NCBI GenBank assembly: GCA_023853785.1
Contig: JAJIRX010000611.1
Location: forward strand, 1-64,000
DNA: 64,000 nt
Source of the DNA: Psilocybe azurescens
Taxonomy: Eukaryota > Basidiomycota > Agaricomycetes > Agaricales > Agrocybaceae
Direction: 5' to 3'
The translations under genes and the position numbers were made by a program. This document shows positions 23,958 through 36,300 of this stretch, piece after piece (position 1 is the first letter of the stretch; the number at the start of each line of letters is the position of its first letter). The notes beneath the pieces were generated by a model that was not told the DNA's origin, searched no databases, and saw only the letters and a program-made list of their open reading frames with translations.

Positions 23958-24400
23958 TGTTGAAGGTCGGCTCGTTGTCCATCAGCTTAGTCATACTCGT
24001 CACTCCCATTCTCGTTACCTTCTTTCTCTTTTTATACCTCACCCTTTCAGTCTTCTCATGCCTTTATCATTTCCTTCGTCTGATCATCTCTCCATCACCA
24101 TTCTCCTTACATTTAGTCTCGCCAATCCTTCATTTGCTTCAACGTATTGCTTCCACTTCCAATGTAGCTCATTGCCTGCATTCCCTGCATCACACTCGTT
24201 TTCACATATACTCGCGCATTCGCCATTCGTACCTCAGCTGCTTTCTTTATTCGGCTGAGGTACATATGCTTTTCTATTACCTTTACATAGACACTTACCC
24301 TTGTTCTGAACAGTGTCTAACGCTACGCTTAAGGTAGAATAATTGCATAGCTGCTTTCTTTATTCGCTGAGTGTCTAACGCTATGCTTAAGTTATCAACA
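23958..24400 (+). repeat. copia 3' LTR
   Basis: It starts TGTTGAAGGTCGG directly after the polypurine tract and ends TTATCAACA, where LINE sequence resumes. Two short related segments near its 3' end (CTGCTTTCTTTATTCGGCTGA and GAACAGTGTCTAACGCTACG with partners) form an internal imperfect duplication. Target duplication cannot be tested because the 5' LTR is gone. Confidence 0.75.
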
Positions 24401-26549
24401 TGTAGACCAATGCATCCTCGGCCACTTACAACAAATAAATTTTTCAACAACCACCCTATAATTATTACTGGGGACTTCAATCTGCACCACAAATTATAAT
24501 CAAAGCCTAACACAACACTGTCAAATGTCAAACTAACAGAACAGATTGTAGAATGGCTATTGGAACAAGGCTTCCTCATTCTTAACAAGAAGGGCAAAAT
24601 AATGCACCCTGCTCAATACAGCCAGGAGCAAGACTCTGTAATTGACTTATCCTTTGTCAACAGCCACATGACCATGGACAATACATTTAAAGATTGGGTC
24701 ATAGACCCTGGAATAGCACACAACTCCGACCATTTTGGGATCAAATTCACCTTTGACCATGGCCAAAAAGAGGTAGACAACCCATGTGGCACAAAATACA
24801 ATCTCAACAATGCCAAACCTGAAGACTGGATTAAAGATTTTGGTAATGAACTTGAGAAAGTTAAACACATTATTGATCCACTATGCACACTGATGCATCT
24901 GAATCACAGACAGCTATATTTGTTTGCTGAGTCACTCACAGACTACATACAATGTTCGACATCCAATATATGCAAAATTTGCAAGGCCTCACCACATGCC
25001 AAACCATGGTGGGACAATGACTTAAAAGCTGCAGCTGAAGAAGTGGCAAGGGTAAGACACAAACAACAAGAGCTTACAGCTCTTGCTGAAGGGTTCAACA
25101 TGAACATCAGGACCAAGATCCAGCATTCCCAAAATTTCTTCAAACACCTGTGTAAGTACAAAAAGCACAACTGGGCAACAAAGACATTGGAAGAAGCAAC
25201 CACCAAAGAAATTTGGAACTTCCCTAACTGGGCTACAGGTGTACAGAACTACCCTATGCCACCAATCTCCCAAGGACCAGGATTCCCACATGCAATCACA
25301 CACCATGATAAGTGTGATGTACTCCAAGAGGAACTCTACCAGCCACTGCTGCCACTGACCCATCAATATTCCCCAGACCTCACTACAGCACAAAACCATG
25401 ACCTTGCCTATGAAGAAATAACAGAAGACAAGGTTAAAGAGGCCATAATGGGTACAAATTCCAACTCAGCCCCTGGGCATTCACAGATCTTGTACAAGGT
25501 TATTAAATGGGCATGGGAACAGATAGATGGCTGTAAGTACATAACAATTCTAATGTGCCTCTGTCTAGATGCAGGATGCCATCCTAAACTCTGGAAAAAG
25601 CAATCACAGTGGCTTTATGCAAGCACAACAAAGCAGACTATTCAAATCCATGAGCCTACCACCTTATAACCCTCTTTGAATGTCTCAGAAAGATTTTGGA
25701 AAAGATTGTAGCTCACCATCTGACATACCTGGCTGGAAAACACAATCTCATACCAACCAACCAGTTTGGAGGCCTAGCAAACACCTCCACAACTGACACC
25801 ATCTTGTCATTTACTAACAACATCCAGGCTGCTTAGAACCACAGACTGGTAACCTCAGCACTCTCCTTTGACTTTGTAAACCATGACCGACTACTCTGCA
25901 AACTACAGAGGAAGGGTATCCCAATTCAGATTGTGTAATGGACAGCTAGCTTCCTAAGTGAATGGGAAGCAGCAGTGTGTGTTGACAGTATCTGAGAACA
26001 GGTGAAACCATTACACAATGGTATCCCACAAGGCTCCTCCATCTTCCCCATTCTTGCAGCCTTCTATACTTCCCAACTCCTTGAAATATTTCTACCAAAC
26101 CCACAACACCCACCCTATCCCACATCAACAAGATCTCAAAAGACCACCAAAGTTAATCAAACCAATGTACATCCCTTCATATATGTAGACAATAGCATTC
26201 TTGTTGTCTCATCAACCTCACTGGATACAATTGCTGAGCTTCTCAAATTGGCATATGAAAAGGCAGAGACATGGCTAAAAGAAGCAGGCCTTTCAGCTGA
26301 TTTTGCAAAGCGCAAACTGATGCACTATCCAAGATGAAAGAATGACAACACAAACCCATCCATTACATTCAATGAAAGCAACAATGCCACAAGAATAGTA
26401 ACACCAGAGGCCACTGTAAGATGGCTAGGAGTGTACTTCAACTGCAGGCTCTCCTTTGATCAACACATCAAGATCCTTGCATCAAGAGGAGAGAACACAG
26501 TTGCATCACTAGTGATGCTAGCTAACACAGTATGTGGTCTCAAACAGTC
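24401..26549 (+). pseudogene. LINE ORF2, endonuclease C-terminus and reverse transcriptase
   Basis: IIITGDFNLHH at about 24,450 and HNSDHFGIKF at about 24,720 are the GDFN and SDH motifs of the endonuclease. A long linker is open to about 25,669. Reverse transcriptase follows: NSNSAPGHSQILYKVIKWAW, TNQFGG, NGIPQGSSIFP and IYVDNSILVVSS. The expected YVDD is YVDN. Several stops (for example after NNIQAA and PIQIV) show decay. The domain stops at the CTTTAC element insertion and continues in frame after it. Confidence 0.8.
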
Positions 26550-27790
26550 CAGTACTTTACAGTGCCCCACTGGTACCAGTCGGAACCAGTTGGAACCACT
26601 TGGGCCTAGTCAGAACTAGTCAGAACCAGTTGGAACCTGGTTGGAATCCACTCAGAAATTTTCAGAATGTACTTCAAAACTGGTCAGAATAAGGTTGGAA
26701 TTTCTCAGAATGTACTTACTCAGTGTACAATACAATGCATAGTCAGCCTTACATAATAATTGCTTACATATGCTTATAAATAATGTATTGAAATGACATG
26801 ATATTGTATGCTTAGTCAGTATTACATAGTATTTCTTATATAAGCTCTTAAGTAATCCATTCAGGTCACATGATATTTGTGATAAGTGCAAAATTATAAA
26901 ATACACTTAACAGGAATTGAACCATCAGCTTTATATATATTAATTCTACACATGCATTACCAACTACATTATTATTGCTTGTGGTATTTTCAATATTTTA
27001 TGAATTATATACTATTCTTTACAACACCCAATAATATATTCTAGCACTTCCTCTGAGGCTATACCCACATATTATATATCAAAATGATTAGAAAATTGAG
27101 GGTAATGTGCCTGTAATTGTATCGTTATGTAAATATTGTGTCAGTATGTTCAATATATAAAATAATGTAAATTAGAATATATATGGACATTATAAACCAC
27201 TTTTTGCAACAGAATAGAACATTGTCAGCTATATTTTAATAGTATAGAAATAATAGAAATTCATAGAATACAAAAATTAATTTTATTTAAGAAATTTAGA
27301 TTATGTAAACATAGATTTATATGAAAAATAGGTATTTCTTTACCAGAAAATTTTCAAATTTATGTAGCTATTACATAAATATATTCTTCTAAATTTTACA
27401 ATTTTAACAATACCAAATTTGTCACAAACTGATAAGATCTATGTATACTGTTTGCGTTATTGCTTGCTAAGCTGTAAATAGTATGCCGACATTATACAGT
27501 TCTGCTTGGTACCACTCAGATTCCACTCAGAATTGGGTCTAATTAAGTTTAAAATTTATATGAATTCCACTTGGATTCCAGTCAGATTCCAGTCAGATTT
27601 TGGTCAGACTCAGTAATGGTGGAACTGGTTGGTACCAGTGATTCCAATCAGAATCCGGTCAGAAAAATTTGGACATTTTCCTGCTAATTTAGCAGGGACA
27701 CTGCCAAATAAAATTCCAGTCAGAACCAGTCAGATTCCGGTCAGATTCTGACTGGTTCTGACTGGAAACTGTGGGGAGTGTAAAGACCTC
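26550..27790 (+). mobile_element. CTTTAC element, subfamily 2
   Basis: Tips are CAGTACTTTACAGTGCCCC and GGGGAGTGTAAAGACCTC. The flanks duplicate CAAACAGTC (26,541-26,549 and 27,791-27,799). Subterminal arrays are built from CCAGTCAGAACC/GGTTCCGACTGG-type repeats. The interior is AT-rich, non-coding, and lacks the CT array and tRNA-like unit of other subfamilies. Two more copies are at 51,466 (reverse) and 54,437. Confidence 0.85.
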
Positions 27791-28750
27791 CAAACAGTCA
27801 CACCTTTGTCATCTCTACCCTGCCTGTGTTACCACCAAGATATTCTATACAAGCCCAGCACAGTGAAAAGATACCAAAAAACAAATTTGACCTCTTGAAA
27901 AAGTCCAAAACCAAGCCCTTAGACTCATCTGTGCAGCATTTAAAACAACCCCCACCACCACCCTCGAGATAGAGGCATCAATACCCTCAGTCAAACATTA
28001 ACTCGACCACCTCTTGAGGCACTGTGCCTTCAGACTCAGCAAACTCAGCCCCTCAAGTGCAGTTCTCCAATGTCTCCCAGATGCATGGCAAGCAAGACAA
28101 CCTCCAACATTTACACCCCCTTCCAATCAGACCATCAACTGCATGCACCCATGAAAAGAAATCAACCACACCATCTTCTATTGCCAAATTGACAGAACCC
28201 CACCACAAACATATTGATCCATACCTTCTCCCTCTCTGGTGATGTACCCCTTCTTTTTATCCTGGTCATTTGCTGATTAATCCTTGCAATTCTTCCATAG
28301 ATGTAGATACTAGAATCCAAACCCACAAAGATCTAATACAGAAAATATCAAACAAAGAGGACACTCTTGTAGTCTACTCAGATGGGTCATTGGTCAGATT
28401 CAAACTTGGATTCTCCAGGGCAGGGGGTGCAGCCATAGGATATCACCAAAATAAAGAAGTCTTTGCCACTCAAATGGGCCTTGGTGGACATGTTGAAGTA
28501 TATGATGGGGAAATGGCAGGGCTAATAACAGCAGCCACACAAGCAATAAACTATGTCAATGCACACAGCTACATCCCGACATATTCACTTCTATGCAGAC
28601 AACTCAGCTGCTATCACAACCATTTTTGATCCCAAACCAAGATCAGCGCAGATATATGCACACACTTTCCACAACAAAATATGCTAATTCCTCAACACAA
28701 ACCAAGACACCACAGTCAACATATCATGGTGCCCAAGCCACTATGACATA
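27791..28750 (+). pseudogene. LINE ORF2, C-terminal part with RNase H
   Basis: Sequence after the insertion continues the reverse-transcriptase thumb. An RNase H domain follows: VVYSDGS near 28,370, GGAAIGY, EVYDGEMAGL near 28,500, and YADNSAA in a shifted frame near 28,595. These match the D-E-D catalytic set. HISWCPSH-type sequence near 28,730 is the last LINE feature before the next insertion. Frameshifts near 28,580 and stops in between mark it as dead. Confidence 0.7.
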
Positions 28751-28753
28751 GCC

Positions 28754-29717
28754 ATGTACTTTACCTCCACCCAGGCACTCCATGTGGAGTCCACCGACTC
28801 CATACAAAAGTGGTGGACTCCACATGGCCTCCATCTGGAACATATGCAAATGTCCCAAAAATTATCTTTGGTAGGTGGAGTTCAGGTGGACTCCAAAAAT
28901 TCCACTTAAGTCCAACTGGAGTCCATGTAGAGTCCATGTAGAGTCCAGGTGGAGTTCAATTAGACACCACCTGGAGTCCACCTGGACTCCAGTTGGAGTT
29001 CCCAACTTTAACTTCATGGAATATAATTTAATTGGATTCCAACTGAAATATATTAATGTTTCAATCTTAATGTAAATTCATATAAGTGTAATATAATATA
29101 TTAACAACTATCTATTACATTGTTACATACTGTGAGATCCATCATTAAAAAATTAAAAAACAAAAACAAAAACATAAATTTGAAAAGAAAAATGGGGCTG
29201 TAGGTACATACCTGGGTCAGATGAACAAATAAACATATAAATGTAAAAGAAAAAAAAAAACACAAAAAAAGGGGGCAGGAGGGTCATCGTCATGGGGTGC
29301 ATTGTGTTGGGTGTATGTGGCTGTACGGCAGTGTCATCCTACACCCTGCTGTGTCTGTTGTCGTTGTCCTTGCTGTTGCTGTCTCACCCTTGCTGTTGCC
29401 ATCTTGCCCTTGCTGTCATTGTCTTGCTCTTGCTGTCACCATCTTGCCCTTGCTGTTGCCGTCTTGCCCCTGCTGTCTCAGCTCTCACACTTGCCCTGCC
29501 ACCACTGTCTTGCCCTCACCCCGCCGTCTTGCCCTCATCCTCACCCTCACCCTTGCTGTCTTGCCCTCACCCTTGCTGTCTTGCCCTCACTCTTGCTGTC
29601 TTGCCCTCACCCTTGCTCTTGCCTCACTGTCTTGCCCCCGCCATCTTGCCCCTGCTGTCTTGCCCTCACTGTCTCACCCTCACTGTCTTACCCCGCTGTC
29701 TTGCCCCCGCCATCTTG

Positions 29718-29761
<44 letters not shown>

Positions 29762-30583
29762 GTCTTGCCTTGCCGTCTTGCACTCACCCTTGCTGTCACT
29801 GTCTCACTGCACTGTCTTGCCCCCACCCTTGCTGTTGCTGTCTCACCGCATTGTCTTGCCCCACCTTCACTGTTACTGTTGCTGTCCTTGCTGTCACCCT
29901 TGCTGTTACTGTTGCCATTGTCTGTGTTCTCATCATTGCAGTACTCCTTGTCTGTGTCTGCATTGTTGTTGTTGTTGTTGTTGTTGCAGTCATGGTCATG
30001 GCCATTGTGGTCATGATCATCCTCCGTCGCATCAGGTTGGCTGTCGCCTGGCTCCGACCAACGAGACGGTAGTTGTGGTAGTGGCTGGAAGAAAAGTGGT
30101 GCCGGCGTACCAATGTGGCAACAACAGGTCACACACATGACATTGTTTAATATGTGCCAAGAATTGCCTAGAAATTATGCTAATTGGTAGATATGGAATT
30201 ATTTTATAATATTTATCAAAGCCTTTTGGTTCAGTTGGTTTATCACCTTGTTTGGTGTTCTCGGATGCATGTGTTCAATTCCTGCTGATGCATGTGCTTT
30301 TTTTACACTACAATAAAATATAATAAAATACAATAAATGTAAATAAAATCCGGGACATTCCTCCACCTGGAGTCCATTTGAATTTGGTCATGAAATTGTG
30401 TATTCATACTAATAAACATGATTCATGACTTAAATCCACATGAAATCCATATGGAGGATGGGGAACTCCACATGAAGTTCCACATGGAGTCCAGATGGAG
30501 TTCTACATCCTCCACATTGACCCACATAGAGGATGAGTGGATTCTGGCTGGACTCCAGATGGAGCCTCCACCCTAGACCTGTG
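28754..30583 (+). mobile_element. CTTTAC element, subfamily 3
   Basis: The left tip is ATGTACTTTACCTCCACC, followed by GGAGTCCACCTGGACTCC-type arrays, an AT-rich segment, a CT array (29,350-29,950) and a tRNA-like unit. The right array ends near GGAGCCTCCACCCTAGACCT, a poor match to the expected GTAAAGACCTC. Possible target duplication is ACATAGCC/ACATATCC (7 of 8). LINE sequence does not clearly resume on the right, so the right boundary is uncertain. Confidence 0.6.
30221..30304 (+). other. tRNA-like Pol III unit in the subfamily 3 element
   Basis: GCCTTTTGGTTCAGTTGG (A-box) and GTGTTCAATTCC (B-box) are followed by seven T's. It aligns with the units at 13,137, 38,405 and 40,310. Confidence 0.45.
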
Positions 30584-31283
30584 ACATATCCTTGTATAAG
30601 TGCAAACCCTTGATACAAGGACCTGTAAATTGGAGTTTAAATCCCTGATGCACTTTTTATGATCGAAAATGAATGTCAGACATCACCAGTTACCCTTTTC
30701 CAGTAATTCTAAAATAAGAAATTTACATTTCTGTGCCACAATGACGGCAAATGTCTTCAAAGCCTGTTGTGTGTTGGTCTCCCCACCTCTCTTCCTCTAT
30801 CTGCCATCATCATGAAGGGTACCTGATCCTTTTGTGTGGATTCTGCACCCATTCTGCCTCAAGAAAATCAAGAAAATCAAGAAAATGCTCAAACCGCTGA
30901 GCATTCTTTCACATTCTCCCTTCCATCTTCCTCCACCTCAGCCTCATGAACCCTCACTCGGAAACATTGTAATCAATGCAGGGTCATGCCCACTTCAATT
31001 CCGGAATTCCAAACGAACTGCTGGACTGCTGAACTACCTCAAACACCCTACAATGTGCCGGCATCAGGCTCAGCATTCAGTATTCAGCTGCCGACTCCTT
31101 ACACTCTCACAATGGACACAATGGTTGCAGATGTGGTCATGGCACCTCCTGAAAATGAGAGGATGGGGGAAACAAGAGATTATGAGTCATTGGTAGTGCT
31201 GATAGATGAGGATACACATCTGTAACTATTCATACACAATAAAACACGCTTCCTGACTTATCAGTTCTGATACAATTAGCAGT
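30584..31283. other. Intergenic remnant, no gene recognised
   Basis: A hairpin-forming sequence, CCTTGTATAAG...GATACAAGG, lies at 30,591-30,621. Downstream are GGAGTTTAAATCCC and a T-run (about 30,634-30,660), which faintly resemble another tRNA 3' half. Short open frames from 30,834 run up to the DUF6589 gene and may be its 5' leader; none has a recognisable domain. Confidence 0.4.
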
Positions 31284-34180
31284 ATGGCATTTGACATTGC
31301 TTCTCCTGCTTCACTTGACATAGACTCTCAGCTGCTTGAGGTAGCAGAAAGCTTGGTCTCACTTTGTGCCCAAGCTCCTCAATGTCTTGATTTCTGTTCC
31401 GCTATTCCTGATACAGATTCCCAATATATTTGCTCAATGGAAGGATCTCAAATGCTACAAAGTCCCAACCCAGTACTACTGTCTCCCATCCCATTCAGTG
31501 AGGTTCAGAACACCATGAAAGATACCCATCAATTTCAAGAAAATGGACGAAAACAAGGCTGTTCCGCGCTTTCAAAAGGCTTGAACCTCAAAGATAGATC
31601 TCATTCTCGATGTGTTGGATATATTGCATCGTGCAAAGCTCATGCCAACTGACCTTTTGTCCACAATTATCAGTGTGAATCACGCTGAGCTATATTCCTC
31701 TTGTTGTGCTTTTTTTTGACTGCAAATCATTCCTGGTTTCAAGATCTATTGACAACAGTATACACAAATCAGAAGGGAAAGGGCATACTCAATGACTGGA
31801 TGGCTACATTTGGAATCAGCTTTGTGTGTGGTCGTATAGACGACAAAATGGAAAATGCCAAACCTCACTTGAAGATGTCACTGGGAGATATCACCCTCAA
31901 ATATACTGCCAATTGGAACGTCAATATGCTAATGGATCCAATCTTGGATAAAATCACCCCAACATGGTCAAAAATATTGTGTGCAGCCACAGAGCCCAGC
32001 CAAAATTGACATGCACATGCTGATTCTGAAAAACACAAGTGATGAAATTGTCACATAGTATGAGTTTTGATATCCTTCAATGTCTCGCAATGTGTGATTT
32101 CATTTTTTCCACCCAGACCAGAAACATTATTAGCGCTCAGGTTCACTTCGTACAGTCTCTTGCATCGTGTAAGATCCAGTTTGGCCTTGGTCTTATGGCA
32201 TGGACCACTGGTGCTTCTCACAAGATGATTGAGGTTCTACACCAAGCTGGCCTTTCCATGTTGTATCCCACAATTCTCAAGTCTATTCATGTCCTTGCAG
32301 ACCATTCAATTGAGGATGCACAAGATGCTGCTGCTGGGCCACATTGCCTTGGATATGACAGTTTAAATCTCACAACCTCTGAATACATCAAACAAACTCC
32401 AGATATGCCCAGTAAGGTCCAATCTGGCACATTTCCCGTCATTTATAAGGCGTACAATGCAGATCCCCAACACATGCTGATTGAACCAATGATAGAATGC
32501 CTCAAAACTCTTTGCCATTTACAATGGTGGATTTGCGACCATCAAAGGCTGCTGCTACATCATATCTTGATCATACTTTGGTTCATATTGCCAATATTCT
32601 GTTTAGATTCAATGAGGGAAAGTTTGGGAAGCTCAACAAACACCCATTGCTCCAGCGTACCGCACACTGAAGCTTACCTATTGGACACAAAACTAAGTTC
32701 TTTCCTCTTTGTGCAACCACAATCAAAGAAGCGAGTATTCTAGGAAACCTCTATATTCACAATGATGCATACATTGTGCAGCTTGGAATGGACCCAAAGG
32801 ATCTAAGCAAGCATGCTATTCTGACCTGCAATGATCAATTAACTAATGCTCAGATACATGGTGCACAAAATATGTGAGCAAAAGATGTTAATTGCTGGGA
32901 GCAACACCTTGTTTTACAACCTGCACCGGGTATCTTTCATTTGGTCATGAACCTCATCTGGGCACTTCTGGCAACACACCAGGGCTCAATTGATCAGGTT
33001 GGCAGCTTAAGCCATTTTCTTGCTGTCATGGACAAAGTCTGTGTGGGAAGTGACAAGCCGGACTATCATATGCTTCTGGCAGTGCTTACCCAAATACTGG
33101 ATGGCCTTATTCTGAATGCATGGCACATTGAATGTAATGAAGATCTTGACAGCTATGCCAAAACTAACCCCTCAGCAGAAGACATTCTAGCAAAATCTTG
33201 CTCTATTCTGAAGAACTATGCCATGCCGGAAGTCCCACAGGCTCCTGTTGTAATAAGAAAGACAATCGCTATCAGGGGCCAAAGCAACAATGTTACTACT
33301 GAAACACCAGTACCACAGCAAGATCATATACACGAGAGCCTTGTCCAGCTAACATGAGATTTATTTTATGTTGTTGAGCTTTTCAGTGCTGTATCAAGTG
33401 GCGACATTGGACGTATTGAGGGTATTCTTCTGGACCTTGCCTGTATATTCCGGGGTGCCAGCTCAAACAATTATTCAATGGAGATTCTGCATCTTATGTA
33501 CAGCATTAAAGAAGTCTGGACACCAGAGTTTGGGTATATAATTTGCATTTCTGTTTGAACTTGAGCATGACTGATTCTGTGCATTTCATAGGAATATTGT
33601 AAAGAACAATATGCTAGTCAATCCATCAGGCCTTGCAGGACATGCTATGGCCATGGATCTCAATATGGAGCATCTCATTGGATACTTAAAGGCATGTTCT
33701 GTATGCAATGTTTTTATCCGTCTATAACTATTAACTTCAGCAATGATTTTACTCCAGCAAATTTTTGCAGCCAAGGGAATTTACTCCAACTGGGACTGTC
33801 TGGGAAATATTTCAGCTGCAATCAACAGTCTACAAGACTTAAAAAAAAATACCTTCAATTCTATCCAGTCAAGATATCATGGGTCAACACACAGCAAACT
33901 GGACACATCAGCTCTGGTCTGGCACATTGCAAACAAGGCTTGTGAACTCAACCTGCAGAAAGTTGATGTTTCCTGGCACAATATGTCAAGGGCAGTACCT
34001 GATCTTTGTGCTGCTGGATGTCACAAGTTCCAGACCTCTTCACTTGCAACCTTCAACAAGAAGATTTATGATTCAAAGTCAGGATTGCCAATAACATTGG
34101 AAGAAGATGAGTTATCTCCTCCCGATTTTGATACCAGTACCTTGCATAATAATGATCTGACAGATGTAGAGCTGTTATAA
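31284..34180 (+). pseudogene. DUF6589-domain protein, decayed
   Basis: Agaricomycetes carry large families of DUF6589 proteins of unknown function. After an N-terminal stretch (MAFDIASPASLDIDSQLLEV) the domain begins in another frame at about 31,590 with ILDVLDILHRAKLMPTDLLS. It continues with NDWMATFGISFVCG, MDPILDKITPTW, IQFGLGLMAWTTGASHKMIE, LGYDSLNLTTSEY, MPSKVQSGTFPV, LLAVLTQILDGLILNAWHIE, IEGILLDLACIFRGASSNNY, and SGLAGHAMAMDLNMEHLIGY. Stops and frameshifts occur between these blocks, and one or two short introns are likely near 33,530-33,590 and 33,695-33,760. The stop lies 55 bp from the stop of the convergent helicase gene, suggesting the two form a unit. Confidence 0.75.
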
Positions 34181-34235
34181 TTCTAATAAAGTATGCTCTT
34201 GGTATAGAAAAGTATTTTAAATAATACCTAATAAT

Positions 34236-36300
34236 TTACTTTCTCTTGAGTGTATTCTCGTAGCTAGAAATCAAGTCAAATAGCTTTTGTGACCAGTCAG
34301 TACCCCATTCCTCTGACTTGCCTAGCAGTGCAACAATAGCTGCAGGATTGCTGATATTTTTGAATGGTGTGCGAACAAGCATCTCACGCTGCTCATATGA
34401 AAAATGTCATATGCTGCTCTTCCGAGAGCATCATTACTGCACTCGTTTTTCACCCAGTCAATCAATAATTGATCAAGTGGTGACTGCTCTGCCATTTTGT
34501 GATAAGCTGCATTTCTCTTGCACAGTGCAGGTACACTCGGCAAGGCATCTCCCATAAAAAGTGGTCCAGGAAGTAATGTTTGAAGTGAGAATCCATCTGC
34601 ATGATGACCACAGCAGAATAATGCTGTGTGAAGAAGAGCTGTCATTAAATTGTTAGTAAGGGTATGTAAACATGTAGATCTTGGGTGTAATACCTTCAGC
34701 AGATTCATTGCCTAAATATTTTGAATAGAATGTCTGTAAGCAAGTTTGACAAGTAACAAGTTGAATGGAGGAGTATGGTGCACAGTCATGTTGATGAGAT
34801 GTAGGTTTTAAATTTTCTCGTGGTCATCCTGGTTGCCATTTGCATACTCTTCTTCTATAATATCTAGAGCCCAAGATTCATAAAATAAAATAAAGAGGGC
34901 ATCATCATTTGAGTTGCAGATGGCCCTTCCTCCACGCTGAAGTGCATCAACAAGTGTTGCAGAAAGTCCCACTGTGCATACAATTTTCACGTTGGAAAAA
35001 TCAACACCCTGTTTGCAAATCAAAAATATTAATGGCTTGGTTGCTCATACCAATTAATGGAGGCGCTACAATGTACCACAGATTCACCTGAAGTTGCCAC
35101 TAAAATATGACAGTCGCCCCTTTGTCAACAAAAGAGTCATGAGTAGCTTTGAGATAAGCTTCGGACATCCCACTGTGATAATGCCACACAATGTGTCTAT
35201 TATGAAGATGAGATGGGAGGCACTGGTCCAAATGTCGAGCAATCTTATCAGTAAGATCTTTATCGTCAGTAAAGATCAAGATGTGCAGCTGTTGTTCAAG
35301 CTGAAAGGGTGCTGCTAAGAAGCACTCATAGTTCTATATATCTTCAATGGAGCTGATTACTTGATGTGTTGCATACATTGTATTAGAGCAGTTGGATGTT
35401 ACATGAATAGAACAATAGTTGGCTCTAAGAATGCTTGCCTTGACTGTGCTGAGTATGTGCCTGGGAACTGTTGCAGAAAAGCCAAGCCACCGGATTCCGC
35501 TTGATAACATAGCTTTTAATTGGTTTAGTTTTTCCCAGGCTGGACAAAATGCAGGAACTCCATATAAAGGCATTCCTGCTGTGTGAACACAGTGTACTTC
35601 ATTGACATTGATCTGAATAATACACCTACTAAAATGATGTTTTTGGAGCAGCCGAGCAAGGGGTGGAAAGTGGCCTTCAGGTTTTTTGAATAACTGTTCC
35701 ACAGTGACAATCAAATGTTGTGCAGACCCAGGTGTCTTTGTTGTAGTATTGTGAACATTCTCCTAAATTCAAGGTGAGTGCTCCAGCTTGCTGTATTATG
35801 TTGGTATTATGTGCTTACATCCCACCATTCAGAATCTTGAGGAGTGTCCTCATTTATTGAAACCGTTGAAATTCCATACCAAGAGTTGAAATCTGATTGT
35901 TGTGTAACTTGTAGCTGTTTAACAGAAATATGGTAATGGTGATACGACCATTGTTAGGGTTGTCAAGCAGAATTGATAGGGCAATTGGCAAGGTTTTCCC
36001 ACTTCCTGTACCTGCAACAACCAATACATCCTTGCCATTTCTTTCTGCAACCACAGTTCAGAGCTGCATTTCCTGAGGAACATGTTGTCCTTGGCTAACA
36101 CTCCAGCAGATCATAATTGCACGAAAGCAAATGACTCTGTTGTTGTCATTCAATGTGGTGAGATATTCGGTTGCTAGGTAGTCTTGAGGGATTACATCTG
36201 AAATGAGTGTCTTGAGAAGATCAGGTCTGCATGTTCAAAAATACTGCAGACACTCACTTAGTGTGCAGACATGGTCCATATTCAAGGTTATTTGAGGCAT
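34236..36300 (-). pseudogene. RecQ-like DNA helicase, decayed
   Basis: This is a superfamily 2 helicase of the amplified RecQ-like group of basidiomycetes. Reading from 36,300: a leader, QGQHVPQEMQL, then Walker A DVLVVAGTGSGKTLP near 36,000. IVTVEQLF is near 35,700. The DEAH box region reads INVNEVHC (Asp and Ala replaced) near 35,590, and motif III reads WLGFSATVP. Motif V/VI region is GVDFSNVKIVCTVGLSATL and DALQRGGRA near 34,910-35,010. The C-terminal extension ends KLFDLISSYENTLKRK. Stops and the altered DEAH box make it inactive. It runs convergent to the DUF6589 gene. Confidence 0.8.

Larger units (their letters stand above)
20481..24400 (+). mobile_element. Ty1/copia retrotransposon, 5'-truncated
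   Basis: The remnant contains gag-pre-integrase, integrase, reverse transcriptase, RNase H, a polypurine tract (GAGGGGGTG, about 23,949-23,957) and a 3' LTR. The 5' LTR, gag and protease are missing. The left junction is inside the LINE endonuclease. The order integrase before reverse transcriptase identifies copia. Confidence 0.85.
18482..28750 (+). mobile_element. LINE retrotransposon, interrupted three times
   Basis: An ORF1 with a zinc knuckle, an apurinic-type endonuclease, a reverse transcriptase and an RNase H lie in order on the plus strand, as in Tad1/I-type LINEs. The endonuclease is split by a 5'-truncated copia element (20,481-24,400). The reverse transcriptase is split by a CTTTAC element (26,550-27,790). 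The RNase H end is cut by another (28,754). No poly(A) tail or 3' UTR was identified beyond that point. Confidence 0.8.

Noticed and set aside
29292..30140. Long hydrophobic/Cys-Leu-rich open frames
   Set aside because: Same cause: the pyrimidine array of the subfamily 3 element.
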